NCBI GenBank assembly: GCA_028712795.1
Contig: JAQTPT010000004.1
Location: 78,601 to 142,600, forward strand
Source of the DNA: Methylococcales bacterium
GTDB taxonomy: Bacteria; Pseudomonadota; Gammaproteobacteria; Methylococcales; Methylomonadaceae
Length of the DNA: 64,000 nt
Reading direction: 5' to 3'
The notes beneath the pieces are model-generated. The model did not search any database and was not told the origin of the DNA. It saw only the letters and a list, made by a program, of their open reading frames with translations. Both the position numbers and the translations under genes were made by a program. The number at the start of each line of letters is the position of its first letter. Position 1 is the stretch's first letter. Shown in pieces: positions 35,602-43,714 of the stretch.

Positions 35602-37827
35602 ATGAACGCTGTGCCACCCCCAACAATACCGGAACTGCCGAAAGCGGCCGACATGCTGGAGCGGGTGCGGGCGGAAGGGGCGGAATTGCGCAGCTTCACG
35701 ATTACCTTCCTGTCGCTGCTGCTGTATGTGGCGATCATCATCTCCTCCACCACCCACGACCAAATCCTGCGTATCGACCCGGTCAAGCTGCCGCTGCTGG
35801 GCGTGGACATCCCCATCGTCGGTTTTTACAGGTTCATGCCGGGCTTCCTGTTTTTCGTGCACCTGTATATCCTGTTGCAGCATTATTTGTTTTCGCAACT
35901 GGCGTTTCGTTTCCGCGCCGCGCTGGAGCGCGAAACGGACGATGAAACCAAAAAGCATCTTCGCCGCAGCTTGGGTAACCTACCTTTTCTGCATTGGCTG
36001 GCGGGTCAGCACGGCGGCTTCATGAACTTCCTCATGACGGCGATCAGCGTGGTTTCGCTGATAATTTGGCCGGTGTGGACATACTGGTGGCTGCAAGCCG
36101 CCTTTCTGCCTTACCATGATAACGGCATCGTTTGGACGCAGCGTGTATTCCTGTTACTGGATACCGCGCTGCTGGCTTATTTGTGGGCGAAAATTCTTGA
36201 CGATCAGGACGATGCCGGGCGCTGGTGGAAACCGTGGCTGGCGCCATTTGTTTATGGCTTGGTCAAGCCCGTCAAGGCAGCGGTCCGCTGGGCAATCCGT
36301 TGGCTGAATCGATGGCACTGGTTAGCCGCTTGGGCGCGCCGTCTATGTCCGCGCAAGATCATCGACTGGCTGCGGACATGGATTGGCAGTGACGCGGAAA
36401 CTCCAACGTCGCCGCCAAATCCAATAACTTTGGCGGCAGTGTTTGAACGCTGGCTGCTGGCAGTCTTTTTGTTGACCGCACTGTTTTTTAGTTACTTGGT
36501 CTCTACCGTCCCGGATTCGCCGGAAGAACAATTATTGGTCAAAATCCTTTCATTCCTGGAAAGCCGGGTCGATCCGGCTAAAGAAGACGTCACAGCAGTG
36601 TACAACATCCAGCGCCGTATTTTTACTTTGACCAAAGCGGACAACAGCCAGCGCCGGATTTTTACTTTGACCAACTTGCTCCACGAGCAGCGGAAGGTGG
36701 ATCTGAAAGACGAAGAACGTTACGACTACGATCCGGTGCGCATTCGTGAATGCGGCGATGAAAAAAAAGTGGAGACACAATCCAAAACTGGCGATCCGAA
36801 GCCCTCCAACGGCGCGCCAGACACCGAAAAAAAAGAGCCGAGAAAATGTTACTTTATCGATGGCCCTTTTCCTCGCAACTTGATCATGAACGAGCGGGTG
36901 CTGGTCGCCAATAAGGAATTGCCGCCGGAAACCCTATCCAAATTAGACACCGAGAGAGTTAATACCGAACCGGACGCACTCGTCAAGGCCCAAGGCATTG
37001 ATTTGCGCGGACGGCATTTGGAATATGCGGATTTCGGGCAATCAAGTTTGCCGAATGCTGACTTACGTCGAGCCCGCTTGAAAAAGGTAAACTTCTCGTA
37101 TGCCAAATTAGAAAAGGCCAAATTAGACGGCTCCGAACTCCCCGGCGCGAATTTAAGCGGGGCCCAACTCCCCGACGCGAATTTGTTCGGCACCCGACTC
37201 CCCTGCGCGAATTTGTCCTTTGCCCAACTCGCCGGCTCGACTTTAATCGCCGCCCAACTCGACGGCGCGGATTTGTCCAATGCCCAACTCATCGACGCGA
37301 ATTTGTTCGGCACCCGACTCCCCGGCGCGAATTTGTCCTTTGCCCAACTCGCCGGCTCGACTTTAATCGCCGCCCAACTCGACGGCGCGGATTTGTCCAA
37401 TGCCCAACTCATCGACGCGAATTTGACCTGGGCCCAACTCGTCGGCGCGTCTTTGTCCAATGCCCAACTCCCAGGCGCGTATTTGACTGAAGCCCAACTT
37501 TCAGGTGCGGATTTGACCGGAGTCCAACTTTCCGGTGCGGATTTGTCCAAGGCCCAACTCCCTGGTACAATCTTTGAACACATAAATTCCGGGCCTATGG
37601 AAAAAGACAAGGCAATCGCTGAGGTAGACAATCTGAACAGTGATTTGAAGGATTTACCTAGTTATCGCGGATTGAGTGGCTATGCCGCCGATTTTGCAAA
37701 AATGCTGGACGTAGATGTATTTCGCCAAAAAATAACCCACTTCGCTGACTTTTCCAACCTTGCAGCCAGTGAAGGCTGTCTGGCCGATGAGTCGGCGCTG
37801 AAATATTTACCGTCTTGCAAAAAATAG
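35602..37827 (+). CDS. Membrane-anchored pentapeptide-repeat protein (5' frame)
   Basis: The start at 35602 (MNAVPPPTIPELPK) has GGAG 7 nt upstream; ATGs at 35587 and 35596 are less well placed. The 741-residue frame has five membrane helices (about 35-55, 80-105, 145-168, 185-205, 285-305), a charged linker with a 13-residue duplication (QRRIFTLT twice), and about 35 A(N/D)Lxx-type pentapeptides (roughly residues 470-660) forming a right-handed beta-helix. A globular tail then runs into a stop at 37825. The downstream -1 frame appears to continue it. The repeat DNA contains an almost exact 120-bp tandem duplication. No function can be assigned; beta-helices of this kind serve as protein- or DNA-mimic surfaces. 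Confidence 0.85.
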   Translation: MNAVPPPTIPELPKAADMLERVRAEGAELRSFTITFLSLLLYVAIIISSTTHDQILRIDPVKLPLLGVDIPIVGFYRFMPGFLFFVHLYILLQHYLFSQLAFRFRAALERETDDETKKHLRRSLGNLPFLHWLAGQHGGFMNFLMTAISVVSLIIWPVWTYWWLQAAFLPYHDNGIVWTQRVFLLLDTALLAYLWAKILDDQDDAGRWWKPWLAPFVYGLVKPVKAAVRWAIRWLNRWHWLAAWARRLCPRKIIDWLRTWIGSDAETPTSPPNPITLAAVFERWLLAVFLLTALFFSYLVSTVPDSPEEQLLVKILSFLESRVDPAKEDVTAVYNIQRRIFTLTKADNSQRRIFTLTNLLHEQRKVDLKDEERYDYDPVRIRECGDEKKVETQSKTGDPKPSNGAPDTEKKEPRKCYFIDGPFPRNLIMNERVLVANKELPPETLSKLDTERVNTEPDALVKAQGIDLRGRHLEYADFGQSSLPNADLRRARLKKVNFSYAKLEKAKLDGSELPGANLSGAQLPDANLFGTRLPCANLSFAQLAGSTLIAAQLDGADLSNAQLIDANLFGTRLPGANLSFAQLAGSTLIAAQLDGADLSNAQLIDANLTWAQLVGASLSNAQLPGAYLTEAQLSGADLTGVQLSGADLSKAQLPGTIFEHINSGPMEKDKAIAEVDNLNSDLKDLPSYRGLSGYAADFAKMLDVDVFRQKITHFADFSNLAASEGCLADESALKYLPSCKK
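36610..36675 (+). repeat. 39-nt tandem duplication in the linker
   Basis: CAGCGCCGTATTTTTACTTT and onward to GACCA recurs 39 nt later with one change (CAGCGCCGGATTTTTACTTT). It encodes QRRIFTLT twice and is in frame, so the protein is lengthened by 13 residues without disruption. Confidence 0.8.
37173..37425 (+). repeat. 120-bp tandem duplication in pentapeptide repeats
   Basis: Positions 37173-37305 and 37293-37425 are identical except for one base (T at 37204, G at 37324), with a period of exactly 120 bp. That equals 40 residues, or eight pentapeptides, so the beta-helix grows by two full coils and the frame is kept. The near identity points to a recent event. Confidence 0.9.
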
Positions 37828-38066
37828 GTGACCCCGAAGCGCAAAAAAGCGCTTATGAAATCTGGGCACGCTTGGCCTGTCAGGACAACACTGAAAAACA
37901 CTGGATTGCTCAGCGCATGATTGTACGGGCAGATAATTCAAGCTTCCCTGACTTCGCCCCGCTGCTCGCCGCTAAGCTGCAAACACCGGATGAGTGCACT
38001 GGCCTGGTGGGTTTGGACGATGAGTTGAAAAAAGTCTTGCTGGATGTCGCGAAGAAAAGCAAGTAG
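37815..38066 (+). CDS. C-terminal continuation of the pentapeptide protein in the -1 frame
   Basis: The upstream frame ends TCT TGC AAA AAA TAG. Slipping back one base on the run of six A reads AAA AAA ATA GGT GAC, giving CKKIGDPEAQKSAYEIWARL and on to a stop at 38064. This frame has no convincing start or ribosome site (its first start-like codon is a TTG inside the upstream gene). Its product of about 80 residues reads like a natural C-terminus. It is therefore either the far end of a gene disrupted by a one-base deletion, or reached by -1 frameshifting or transcript slippage at A6. Confidence 0.6.
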   Translation: MQKIGDPEAQKSAYEIWARLACQDNTEKHWIAQRMIVRADNSSFPDFAPLLAAKLQTPDECTGLVGLDDELKKVLLDVAKKSK

Positions 38067-38149
38067 TCTGTATGGTGTAAAACGGAATACGGGGGAGCCG
38101 TGGTTTGAACTCTACTTGCTTACATCTCAAAAATAGTGACCAAGGTTGA

Positions 38150-38440
38150 TCAAATTATTTTTTGCGTTTGTGAGTCCACAGTTCCCAGTTTTTTAATAAG
38201 TCTGGACTTATCGGCTGACCGTAATTGATCCAGCAGAATAAGGCCGGTCTTGTCTTGAAACTGAAGCTCAACTCTTGAAGGGCGCATGAAACCCTTTTGT
38301 AATCATGGGTGCGATTAAAACAGTTTTTAGGCAATTCATTTCATTGGGTGAGACAATGACACAGGGTCTTGTTTTTTAATTTCACTGGCAATAGCTGGAT
38401 CAAGTTCGATAAGATAAACGTCAAATCGATTAACTACCAT
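38150..38440 (-). pseudogene. MazF/PemK-type toxin, frameshifted
   Basis: MazF toxins are sequence-specific endoribonucleases. From the ATG at 38440 the gene reads MVVNRFDVYLIELDPAIASE and IKKQDP. A missing base shifts the frame to CVIVSPNEMNCLKTVLIAPM plus ITKGF, and an extra T shifts it again to PSRVELQFQDKTGLILLDQL, RSADKSRLIKKLG and the final stop at 38150. Pieced together, this is a full-length MazF-like toxin broken by two opposite one-base indels. The start overlaps the antitoxin stop by 7 nt, the normal layout of such pairs. Confidence 0.85.
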
Positions 38441-38640
38441 TCCCACGTCTCTCCAGTGGCAAGCTCCGAAGAATGAGCAAGATTGCTGTTGGTTTCATTA
38501 AAATCTTGCTCAATTTGAGAAGCTGCAATGCTTTTAAACCGCTCTTTCCAATCTTTTATTGTTTTTTTATGGGCTTTTTTAATCATTGATTGCGGAATCC
38601 TGATTCCTTGAGAATTGCCTATTTTTATTAAATGCGCCAT
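38434..38640 (-). CDS. MazE/AbrB-type antitoxin, internally shortened
   Basis: The ATG at 38640 opens MAHLIKIGNSQGIRIPQSMI, the swapped-hairpin DNA-binding start of MazE antitoxins, and the protein ends in the acidic/Trp tail ETWEW. Between IKKAH and KKTIKDWKERF the roughly 20 residues that usually complete the second beta-strands (LxxxELxLxVxxxxLLIxP) are missing, leaving 68 residues. The DNA-binding fold is probably broken. With the toxin next door frameshifted, the locus is likely inactive. Confidence 0.8.
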   Translation of the reverse strand: MAHLIKIGNSQGIRIPQSMIKKAHKKTIKDWKERFKSIAASQIEQDFNETNSNLAHSSELATGETWEW

Positions 38641-38909
38641 AGTTGATTGCTCTTTGCTCGTTACTTGCAATGGCTACATTTTCTTGCCGAACCGCGGCTT
38701 CACGGAATCGTCAAGTAATAGGCTTTTTTGTCGGATGCCTTAGGGATTTGAATTGTCTTGTGAGCAATCTGTTCATGGAGCCTACGCCAATTCAGGTTTT
38801 CCCGGTTCATCGTATTTCTGAGTATATGCCTAATCACCGAGATGTTCCAAACAACTGTTCGAGATAATCATAAAGTCTGGCGAGGCGACCCTCGGCTCCT
38901 AGGAGCCCA
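38641..38909. other. Spacer between antitoxin and ssb
   Basis: No supportable gene; a 74-codon plus-strand frame here lacks a ribosome site and similarity. The region should hold the promoter for the antitoxin-toxin pair. Confidence 0.35.
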
Positions 38910-39395
38910 TCAGAACGGTATATCGTCATCAAAATCATCATAAGCAGGGGGCGATGGCGGCATGGCAGCAGGATTATTTTGCTGCGCTGGCTGGTTTACT
39001 GGCTTGGATGATGGCGCAGAATATCCACCTGACGGTTGGTCACTACCAAAGCTGGTGGTACCGCCACTACGGCTTCCCAGCATATGCATTTCATCGGCAA
39101 CAATTTCGGTTGTATAGCGGTCTTGTCCATTCTGGTCCTGCCATTTACGCGTTCTCAAATGGCCTTCTATATAAACCTGGCTACCTTTTTTTAAGTATTC
39201 CCCAGCTATTTCGGCTAAACGTCTAAAAAAAACCACTCTATGCCATTCAGTAGACTCCTTTCTTTCACCCGTTTGCTTATCTTTCCATCTCATAGAAGTT
39301 GCTAACGTTATATTTGCAACGGCATCACCCGCAGGCATATAACGAACCTCAGGATCTGCGCCCAAATTTCCAATCAAAATAACTTTATTAAGCAT
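38910..39395 (-). CDS. ssb: Single-stranded DNA-binding protein
   Basis: SSB coats single-stranded DNA in replication and repair and recruits partners through its tail. The ATG at 39395 ([20 protein letters not shown]) is preceded by GGAG and gives 161 residues; an upstream in-frame ATG adds 15 unlikely residues. The OB fold spans about 1-110 ([27 protein letters not shown]), followed by a Ser/Gly/Pro/Gln linker and the DDFDDDIPF tip that binds RecO, exonuclease I and others. uvrA, its usual divergent neighbour, is absent. Confidence 0.97.
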   Translation of the reverse strand: MLNKVILIGNLGADPEVRYMPAGDAVANITLATSMRWKDKQTGERKESTEWHRVVFFRRLAEIAGEYLKKGSQVYIEGHLRTRKWQDQNGQDRYTTEIVADEMHMLGSRSGGTTSFGSDQPSGGYSAPSSKPVNQPAQQNNPAAMPPSPPAYDDFDDDIPF

Positions 39396-39857
39396 GTATT
39401 CTCCTGAATTTTTATTTCGTGTATTGAAAATGTTTGCCACGAAATCTTAAACATTTTAAAAAATTATCAGTCTTCAGCTAAAGCCAGTCTCACTGAAAAC
39501 CCGGAGACCTATTACATTTCTTGGATAATTATTCAGATCTTCAAAGAGAAAGCATTGTCGAGCTATCAAAAATTAAGCCGCTCCCGGAAGATTAAAATTA
39601 TCGCAGGTCTACCTATTTATTTTTAAGGGATGGGAATGAAATAATTTGGATAAAAAGACCAGTCAAAGTGTTCATGTTATAAAATTACCATTCCTAAGTT
39701 GGTATATAGTACCCGAACAGGCTCTTAAATAATTAAAAAAATTACTTCCTCAGCAAATATCTGAATGAGGTAATTTTCTCTTGAAACTTAGCGACAAAAC
39801 ACTAAGACTCTGAAATCTGCTAAAATAGATCAATTAACTCATACGCAAATACATTCA
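39396..39857. other. Divergent spacer between ssb and yaeQ
   Basis: About 460 bases between two divergent genes with no reading frame worth calling. It contains a terminator-like hairpin (39735-39778) that serves neither flanking gene, suggesting a small RNA or a lost gene. Confidence 0.45.
39735..39778 (-). terminator. Orphan terminator hairpin
   Basis: On the minus strand AAATTACCTCATTC...TGAGGAAGTAATTT forms a stem followed by TTTTTAATTATTT; on the plus strand the stem is followed by TTTTCTCTT. No annotated gene ends here. A short minus-strand transcript starting near 39840 would end at it. Confidence 0.5.
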
Positions 39858-40397
39858 ATGGCGCTTAAGTCAACCATTTATAAAGCCGACTGTCAGATAG
39901 CCGACATTGACAGAGGCTATTACCAGCCACATAACCTGACTATCGCACTACACCCGTCTGAAACAGAAGAGCGCATGATGGTGCGTTTGCTTGCTTTTGT
40001 GCTGAACGCCCACGAACACTTGCAATTCTGTAAAGGCTTGAGCGCTGATGATGAGCCTGATCTCTGGCAAAAAAACCTGACCGATGACATTGAGTTATGG
40101 ATTGATGTCGGTATGCCCGATGAGAAACGCATACGCAAGGCATCCAACCGGGCTGATAAAGTCATCATCTACTGTTATGGCGGACGTAATACGGTTTGGT
40201 GGAAACAAATTCAACCCAAACTGGAACGCTTTGCCCATTTGACTATCATTAATTTCCCTAAATCGGCTACCGATCAGCTCGCTCTGCTCGTAAAGCGCGT
40301 CATGCAACTACAATTCAGCCTCCAGGATGGTCAGATTTGGGTCAGTGACGATCAACAAACCGCTCACATCGTGCCTGAAATATGGCTTGATTACTAA
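39858..40397 (+). CDS. yaeQ: YaeQ family protein
   Basis: YaeQ has a PD-(D/E)XK nuclease-like fold; its physiological role is not settled. The 179 residues follow the family from end to end: [68 protein letters not shown] (putative active-site Asp/Glu/Lys), KVIIYCYGG and PEIWLDY at the end. The ABC-F gene starts 46 nt downstream on the same strand. Confidence 0.96.
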   Translation: MALKSTIYKADCQIADIDRGYYQPHNLTIALHPSETEERMMVRLLAFVLNAHEHLQFCKGLSADDEPDLWQKNLTDDIELWIDVGMPDEKRIRKASNRADKVIIYCYGGRNTVWWKQIQPKLERFAHLTIINFPKSATDQLALLVKRVMQLQFSLQDGQIWVSDDQQTAHIVPEIWLDY

Positions 40398-40443
40398 TTT
40401 TTTAAAACGTACTTTTTTACCTTTCACCCTTGAGAACAACAAC

Positions 40444-42033
40444 TTGATTTCTACAGCTAACATCACCATGCAGTTTGGGGCCAAACCCCTGTTTGAAAAC
40501 GTCTCTGTCAAATTTGGCGACGGCAACCGCTACGGCCTGATTGGCGCGAATGGCTGCGGCAAGTCAACCTTCATGAAAATATTGAGCGGCGATTTGGAGC
40601 CGTCAGCCGGCAACGTCAGCATCAGCCCCCATGAGCGACTCGGAAATTTACGCCAGGATCAATTCGCCTATGAAGACCAACGGGTGTTGGACGTAGTTAT
40701 GATGGGGCACGCAGAAATGTGGGCGGCCATGTCCGAGCGCGACGCCATCTATGCCAATCTGGAGGCTTCCGAGGACGACTACATGCATGCCGCCGAACTG
40801 GAATCGGTATTCGCCGAATTCAACGGCTATACCGCCGAGTCACGCGCCAGTGAAATACTGCTGGGACTGGATATTCCGCTTGAACAGCATAATGGCCCAA
40901 TGAGCGCCGTAGCACCGGGCTGGAAGCTGCGTGTCCTGCTGGCTCAGGCATTGTTTTCCAATCCCGACATCATGCTGCTGGATGAGCCGACCAACAACCT
41001 GGACATCAACACCATACGCTGGCTTGAAGACATCCTGAACCAGCGTAATTGCACGATGATTATCATCTCGCATGACCGCCACTTTTTAAACAGTGTCTGT
41101 ACGCACATGGCCGATATGGATTATGGCGAATTGCGGGTTTATCCCGGCAATTATGACGACTACATGACCGCCGTAACCGAAGTGAGGGCAAGTCTGCTGG
41201 CAGGAAACGCCAAGAAAAAAGTCCAGATTGCGGAATTGCAAACTTTCGTCCGCCGCTTCTCCGCTAATGCCTCCAAAGCCAAACAAGCCACCTCGCGCGC
41301 CAAACAATTGGATAAAATCAAACTGGATGAAGTAAAACCCTCCAGCCGGGTCAACCCCTTTCTCCGCTTTGATCAGACCAAGAAACTGCACCGTTTAGCG
41401 CTGGAAGTTGAAAACTTAAGCAAAGGTTATGGTCAGCAGGAACCGCTCTTCAAAAACCTGAGCTTGATGATTCCGGTCGGTGAGCGCGTTGCTGTTATTG
41501 GTCCCAACGGTATTGGTAAATCAACCCTGCTACGTACTCTTGTTGGTGAGCTTGCACCCGACACCGGCGAGGTTAAATGGTCAGAAAACGCGGAAGTAGG
41601 CTATTTTGCCCAGGATCATGCCGAAGACTTCGCAGAAGATGCCACATTGATTGAGTGGATGAATCAATGGCGCAAGGAAACCGACGACGATCAAGCCTTG
41701 CGCGGTACGCTGGGACGTTTATTGTTCAGCGCTGACGACATCAACAAATCTGTTAAAGTCATCTCAGGTGGAGAACAGGGACGGATGTTGTTCGGCAAGC
41801 TGATCCTGCAAAAAAACAACATCATGGTATTGGACGAACCCACCAACCATCTCGACATGGAATCCATTGAATCGCTGAATACTGCCCTGGAAAATTACCC
41901 TGGCACCTTGATTTTTGTTAGCCATGACAGGGAGTTTGTGTCTTCACTGGCGACTCGGATTATCGAATTGACACCGACAGGCATCGTTGATTTTAATGGA
42001 AATTATGAAGACTATTTGAATAGCCAGGCATAA
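40444..42033 (+). CDS. ybiT: ABC-F ATPase YbiT
   Basis: ABC-F proteins bind the ribosomal E site and modulate translation. Two ATPase domains are present: Walker [10 protein letters not shown] and GPNGIGKST, Walker B/DEPTNNLD and DEPTNHLD, signatures VAPGWKLR (the degenerate first signature seen in YbiT) and SGGEQGRM. The start chosen is TTG at 40444 ([20 protein letters not shown]), where E. coli YbiT begins; it gives 529 residues, about the same length. Upstream in-frame codons overlap yaeQ and lack similarity. An ATG at 40468 is the other option. Confidence 0.93.
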   Translation: MISTANITMQFGAKPLFENVSVKFGDGNRYGLIGANGCGKSTFMKILSGDLEPSAGNVSISPHERLGNLRQDQFAYEDQRVLDVVMMGHAEMWAAMSERDAIYANLEASEDDYMHAAELESVFAEFNGYTAESRASEILLGLDIPLEQHNGPMSAVAPGWKLRVLLAQALFSNPDIMLLDEPTNNLDINTIRWLEDILNQRNCTMIIISHDRHFLNSVCTHMADMDYGELRVYPGNYDDYMTAVTEVRASLLAGNAKKKVQIAELQTFVRRFSANASKAKQATSRAKQLDKIKLDEVKPSSRVNPFLRFDQTKKLHRLALEVENLSKGYGQQEPLFKNLSLMIPVGERVAVIGPNGIGKSTLLRTLVGELAPDTGEVKWSENAEVGYFAQDHAEDFAEDATLIEWMNQWRKETDDDQALRGTLGRLLFSADDINKSVKVISGGEQGRMLFGKLILQKNNIMVLDEPTNHLDMESIESLNTALENYPGTLIFVSHDREFVSSLATRIIELTPTGIVDFNGNYEDYLNSQA

Positions 42034-42509
42034 GGGAACTTCTAAAATCTGTTGGGCGTGCCGCGTTTTAAGTAAGTAGCCAATCGTTTCGCGCTTTTTT
42101 TGGTTTTTATGGATCAAATGATTTAGCCGATGCCGGTCGGGGTTTGTAACCCCGTTTTGAAGCACTAGGTTAAGTCTTTATTTTTTTGCTATATTCTTTA
42201 TTCGTACGACTGCAATTGGCCCAGGCGGTTTCGAAACATAAAAGTCACAATTTTGGCGGAAAGACTCAATCGATAGCTGTCAGAGTTACCCCTGTAAGTA
42301 GCCGGAAATATCAATAATTTACCCAGTTTTACAATCAATGGTGTAAATACCATTGATGGTGGTTTTATTTGTGCGTTTTAACTCAGTCTCGACCTTTAAC
42401 TGTCGTAGGAATTACATACATGATGAGCGTAAAATGTGACATGTACCGTCTACACTGCGTCTACATGAAAAATATATTAAAACAATAATATTGCAACATA
42501 TTGATTTTA
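42034..42509. other. Spacer between ybiT and tRNA-Thr
   Basis: No gene. Besides the ybiT terminator it holds a perfect inverted pair TCAATGGT/ACCATTGA (42335-42356) followed by a T-rich stretch, and should contain nothing of the minus-strand tRNA promoter, which lies on the other side. Confidence 0.4.
42138..42158 (+). terminator. Terminator after ybiT
   Basis: CGGGGTTTGTAACCCCGTTTT has a five-pair GC stem and a T run, 105 nt past the ybiT stop codon. Confidence 0.5.
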
Positions 42510-42585
<76 letters not shown>

Positions 42586-42903
42586 TTTAATACTCATCGT
42601 ACCTTAATGTGTCGCGACAAGCCTATTTAAAACTGGTGGTATACAGCGCAAATCATAATGATTTTTGTAGAGCATAAGCTATACCGAAAATATAAGAAAC
42701 TGAGGACACTGAATTTTTATCGGTCAAAACTCAAGCAAGCAAATAAGTTCTTTATGTTTTTTATTTATAATCGGCAGCGAGTGCCGAAGATTTAAAATGT
42801 GTGAAAATTAGTAATAACTTTCTAAAGTGTACCCGTATGAATACCCGAAACCGTTATTTTCTCTTTTTACCCAATTCCGTATTTTATAACTCATTGATTC
42901 AAT
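42586..42903. other. Spacer between the two tRNA genes
   Basis: About 320 bases with no gene. As both tRNAs are on the minus strand it may carry the tRNA-Thr promoter; no clear boxes were picked out. Confidence 0.35.
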
Positions 42904-42980
<77 letters not shown>

Positions 42981-43077
42981 ACATTGAAATAATCTTTTGA
43001 AGCTGAAAGGATTTCGAACAAAATCCGTTAATTAGAGGAGATAAATTATACTACACAACCAGATTTACCGTAAGAAT

Positions 43078-43431
43078 CTAGTTGAGTAATTCTAAAATAT
43101 CTTCAAGCTCGACAATCATTTGGTGGATGAGTTGCTGCGCTTGGACTGTGTCTTCCTTGTTATTCCCATTCTTTAAATGGGCTCTGGCACCACTAATGGT
43201 GTAACCTTGCTCATATAACAATGCCCTGATTTGTCGTATCATCAACACTTCGTGACGCTGATAGTAGCGGCGATTGCCACGTCTTTTTACCGGACTCAGT
43301 CCGGTAAATTCTTGCTCCCAATAGCGAAGGACATGAGGTTTGACACCACACAACTCACTGACTTCGCCTATTGTGAAATACCGCTTTTCCGGAATGACCG
43401 GATATTCATTATTGTTACTCGGTTCCAGCAT
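43078..43431 (-). CDS. MerR-family transcriptional regulator
   Basis: A 117-residue regulator with the MerR winged helix-turn-helix: [26 protein letters not shown] (split here as [15 protein letters not shown] and VLRYWEQEF) near residues 18-43, then [20 protein letters not shown]. The C-terminal helix is short and has no metal-binding Cys or ligand domain. It overlaps the end of ihfA by 17 nt, the standard pheST-ihfA-merR layout. Its target and effector are unknown. Confidence 0.93.
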   Translation of the reverse strand: MLEPSNNNEYPVIPEKRYFTIGEVSELCGVKPHVLRYWEQEFTGLSPVKRRGNRRYYQRHEVLMIRQIRALLYEQGYTISGARAHLKNGNNKEDTVQAQQLIHQMIVELEDILELLN

Positions 43432-43711
43432 AAGCTTCTACCCGGGCTTTTAATTTCTGCCCAGAGCGGAAAGTCACCACACGTCTGGCAGTTATGGGGA
43501 TTTCTTCGCCAGTTTTGGGGTTTCTGCCTGGACGACTGGTTTTATCGCGAAGCTCGAATTTTCCAAAACCGGAAATTTTTACTTGCTTACCCTGCTCCAA
43601 AGAACTTTTAATTTCTTCAAAAAAAAGCTCCACTAATTCTTTTGCTTCACGCTTGTTTAAACCTAGTTCGTCAAACAGTCTTTCAGCAAAATATGCTTTT
43701 GTTAATGCCAT
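43415..43711 (-). CDS. ihfA: Integration host factor subunit alpha
   Basis: IHF-alpha pairs with IHF-beta to bend DNA sharply at specific sites, shaping replication, recombination and transcription. The 98 residues begin [20 protein letters not shown] and contain the DNA-intercalating arm [20 protein letters not shown] (Pro about residue 65). A good ribosome site (GAGGGAT) is inside the end of pheT, 3 nt away. Length is one residue short of the E. coli protein. Confidence 0.97.
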   Translation of the reverse strand: MALTKAYFAERLFDELGLNKREAKELVELFFEEIKSSLEQGKQVKISGFGKFELRDKTSRPGRNPKTGEEIPITARRVVTFRSGQKLKARVEAYAGTE

Positions 43712-43714
43712 AAA

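Noticed and set aside
37140..37570. Regularly spaced repeats resembling a CRISPR array
   Set aside because: Period and sequence encode pentapeptides in one open frame; there are no unique spacers.
36849..37631. 260-codon minus-strand frame opposite the pentapeptide repeats
   Set aside because: It is long only because the repeat DNA lacks stops on the other strand; its SWALDKSAPS-like repeats mirror the real gene.
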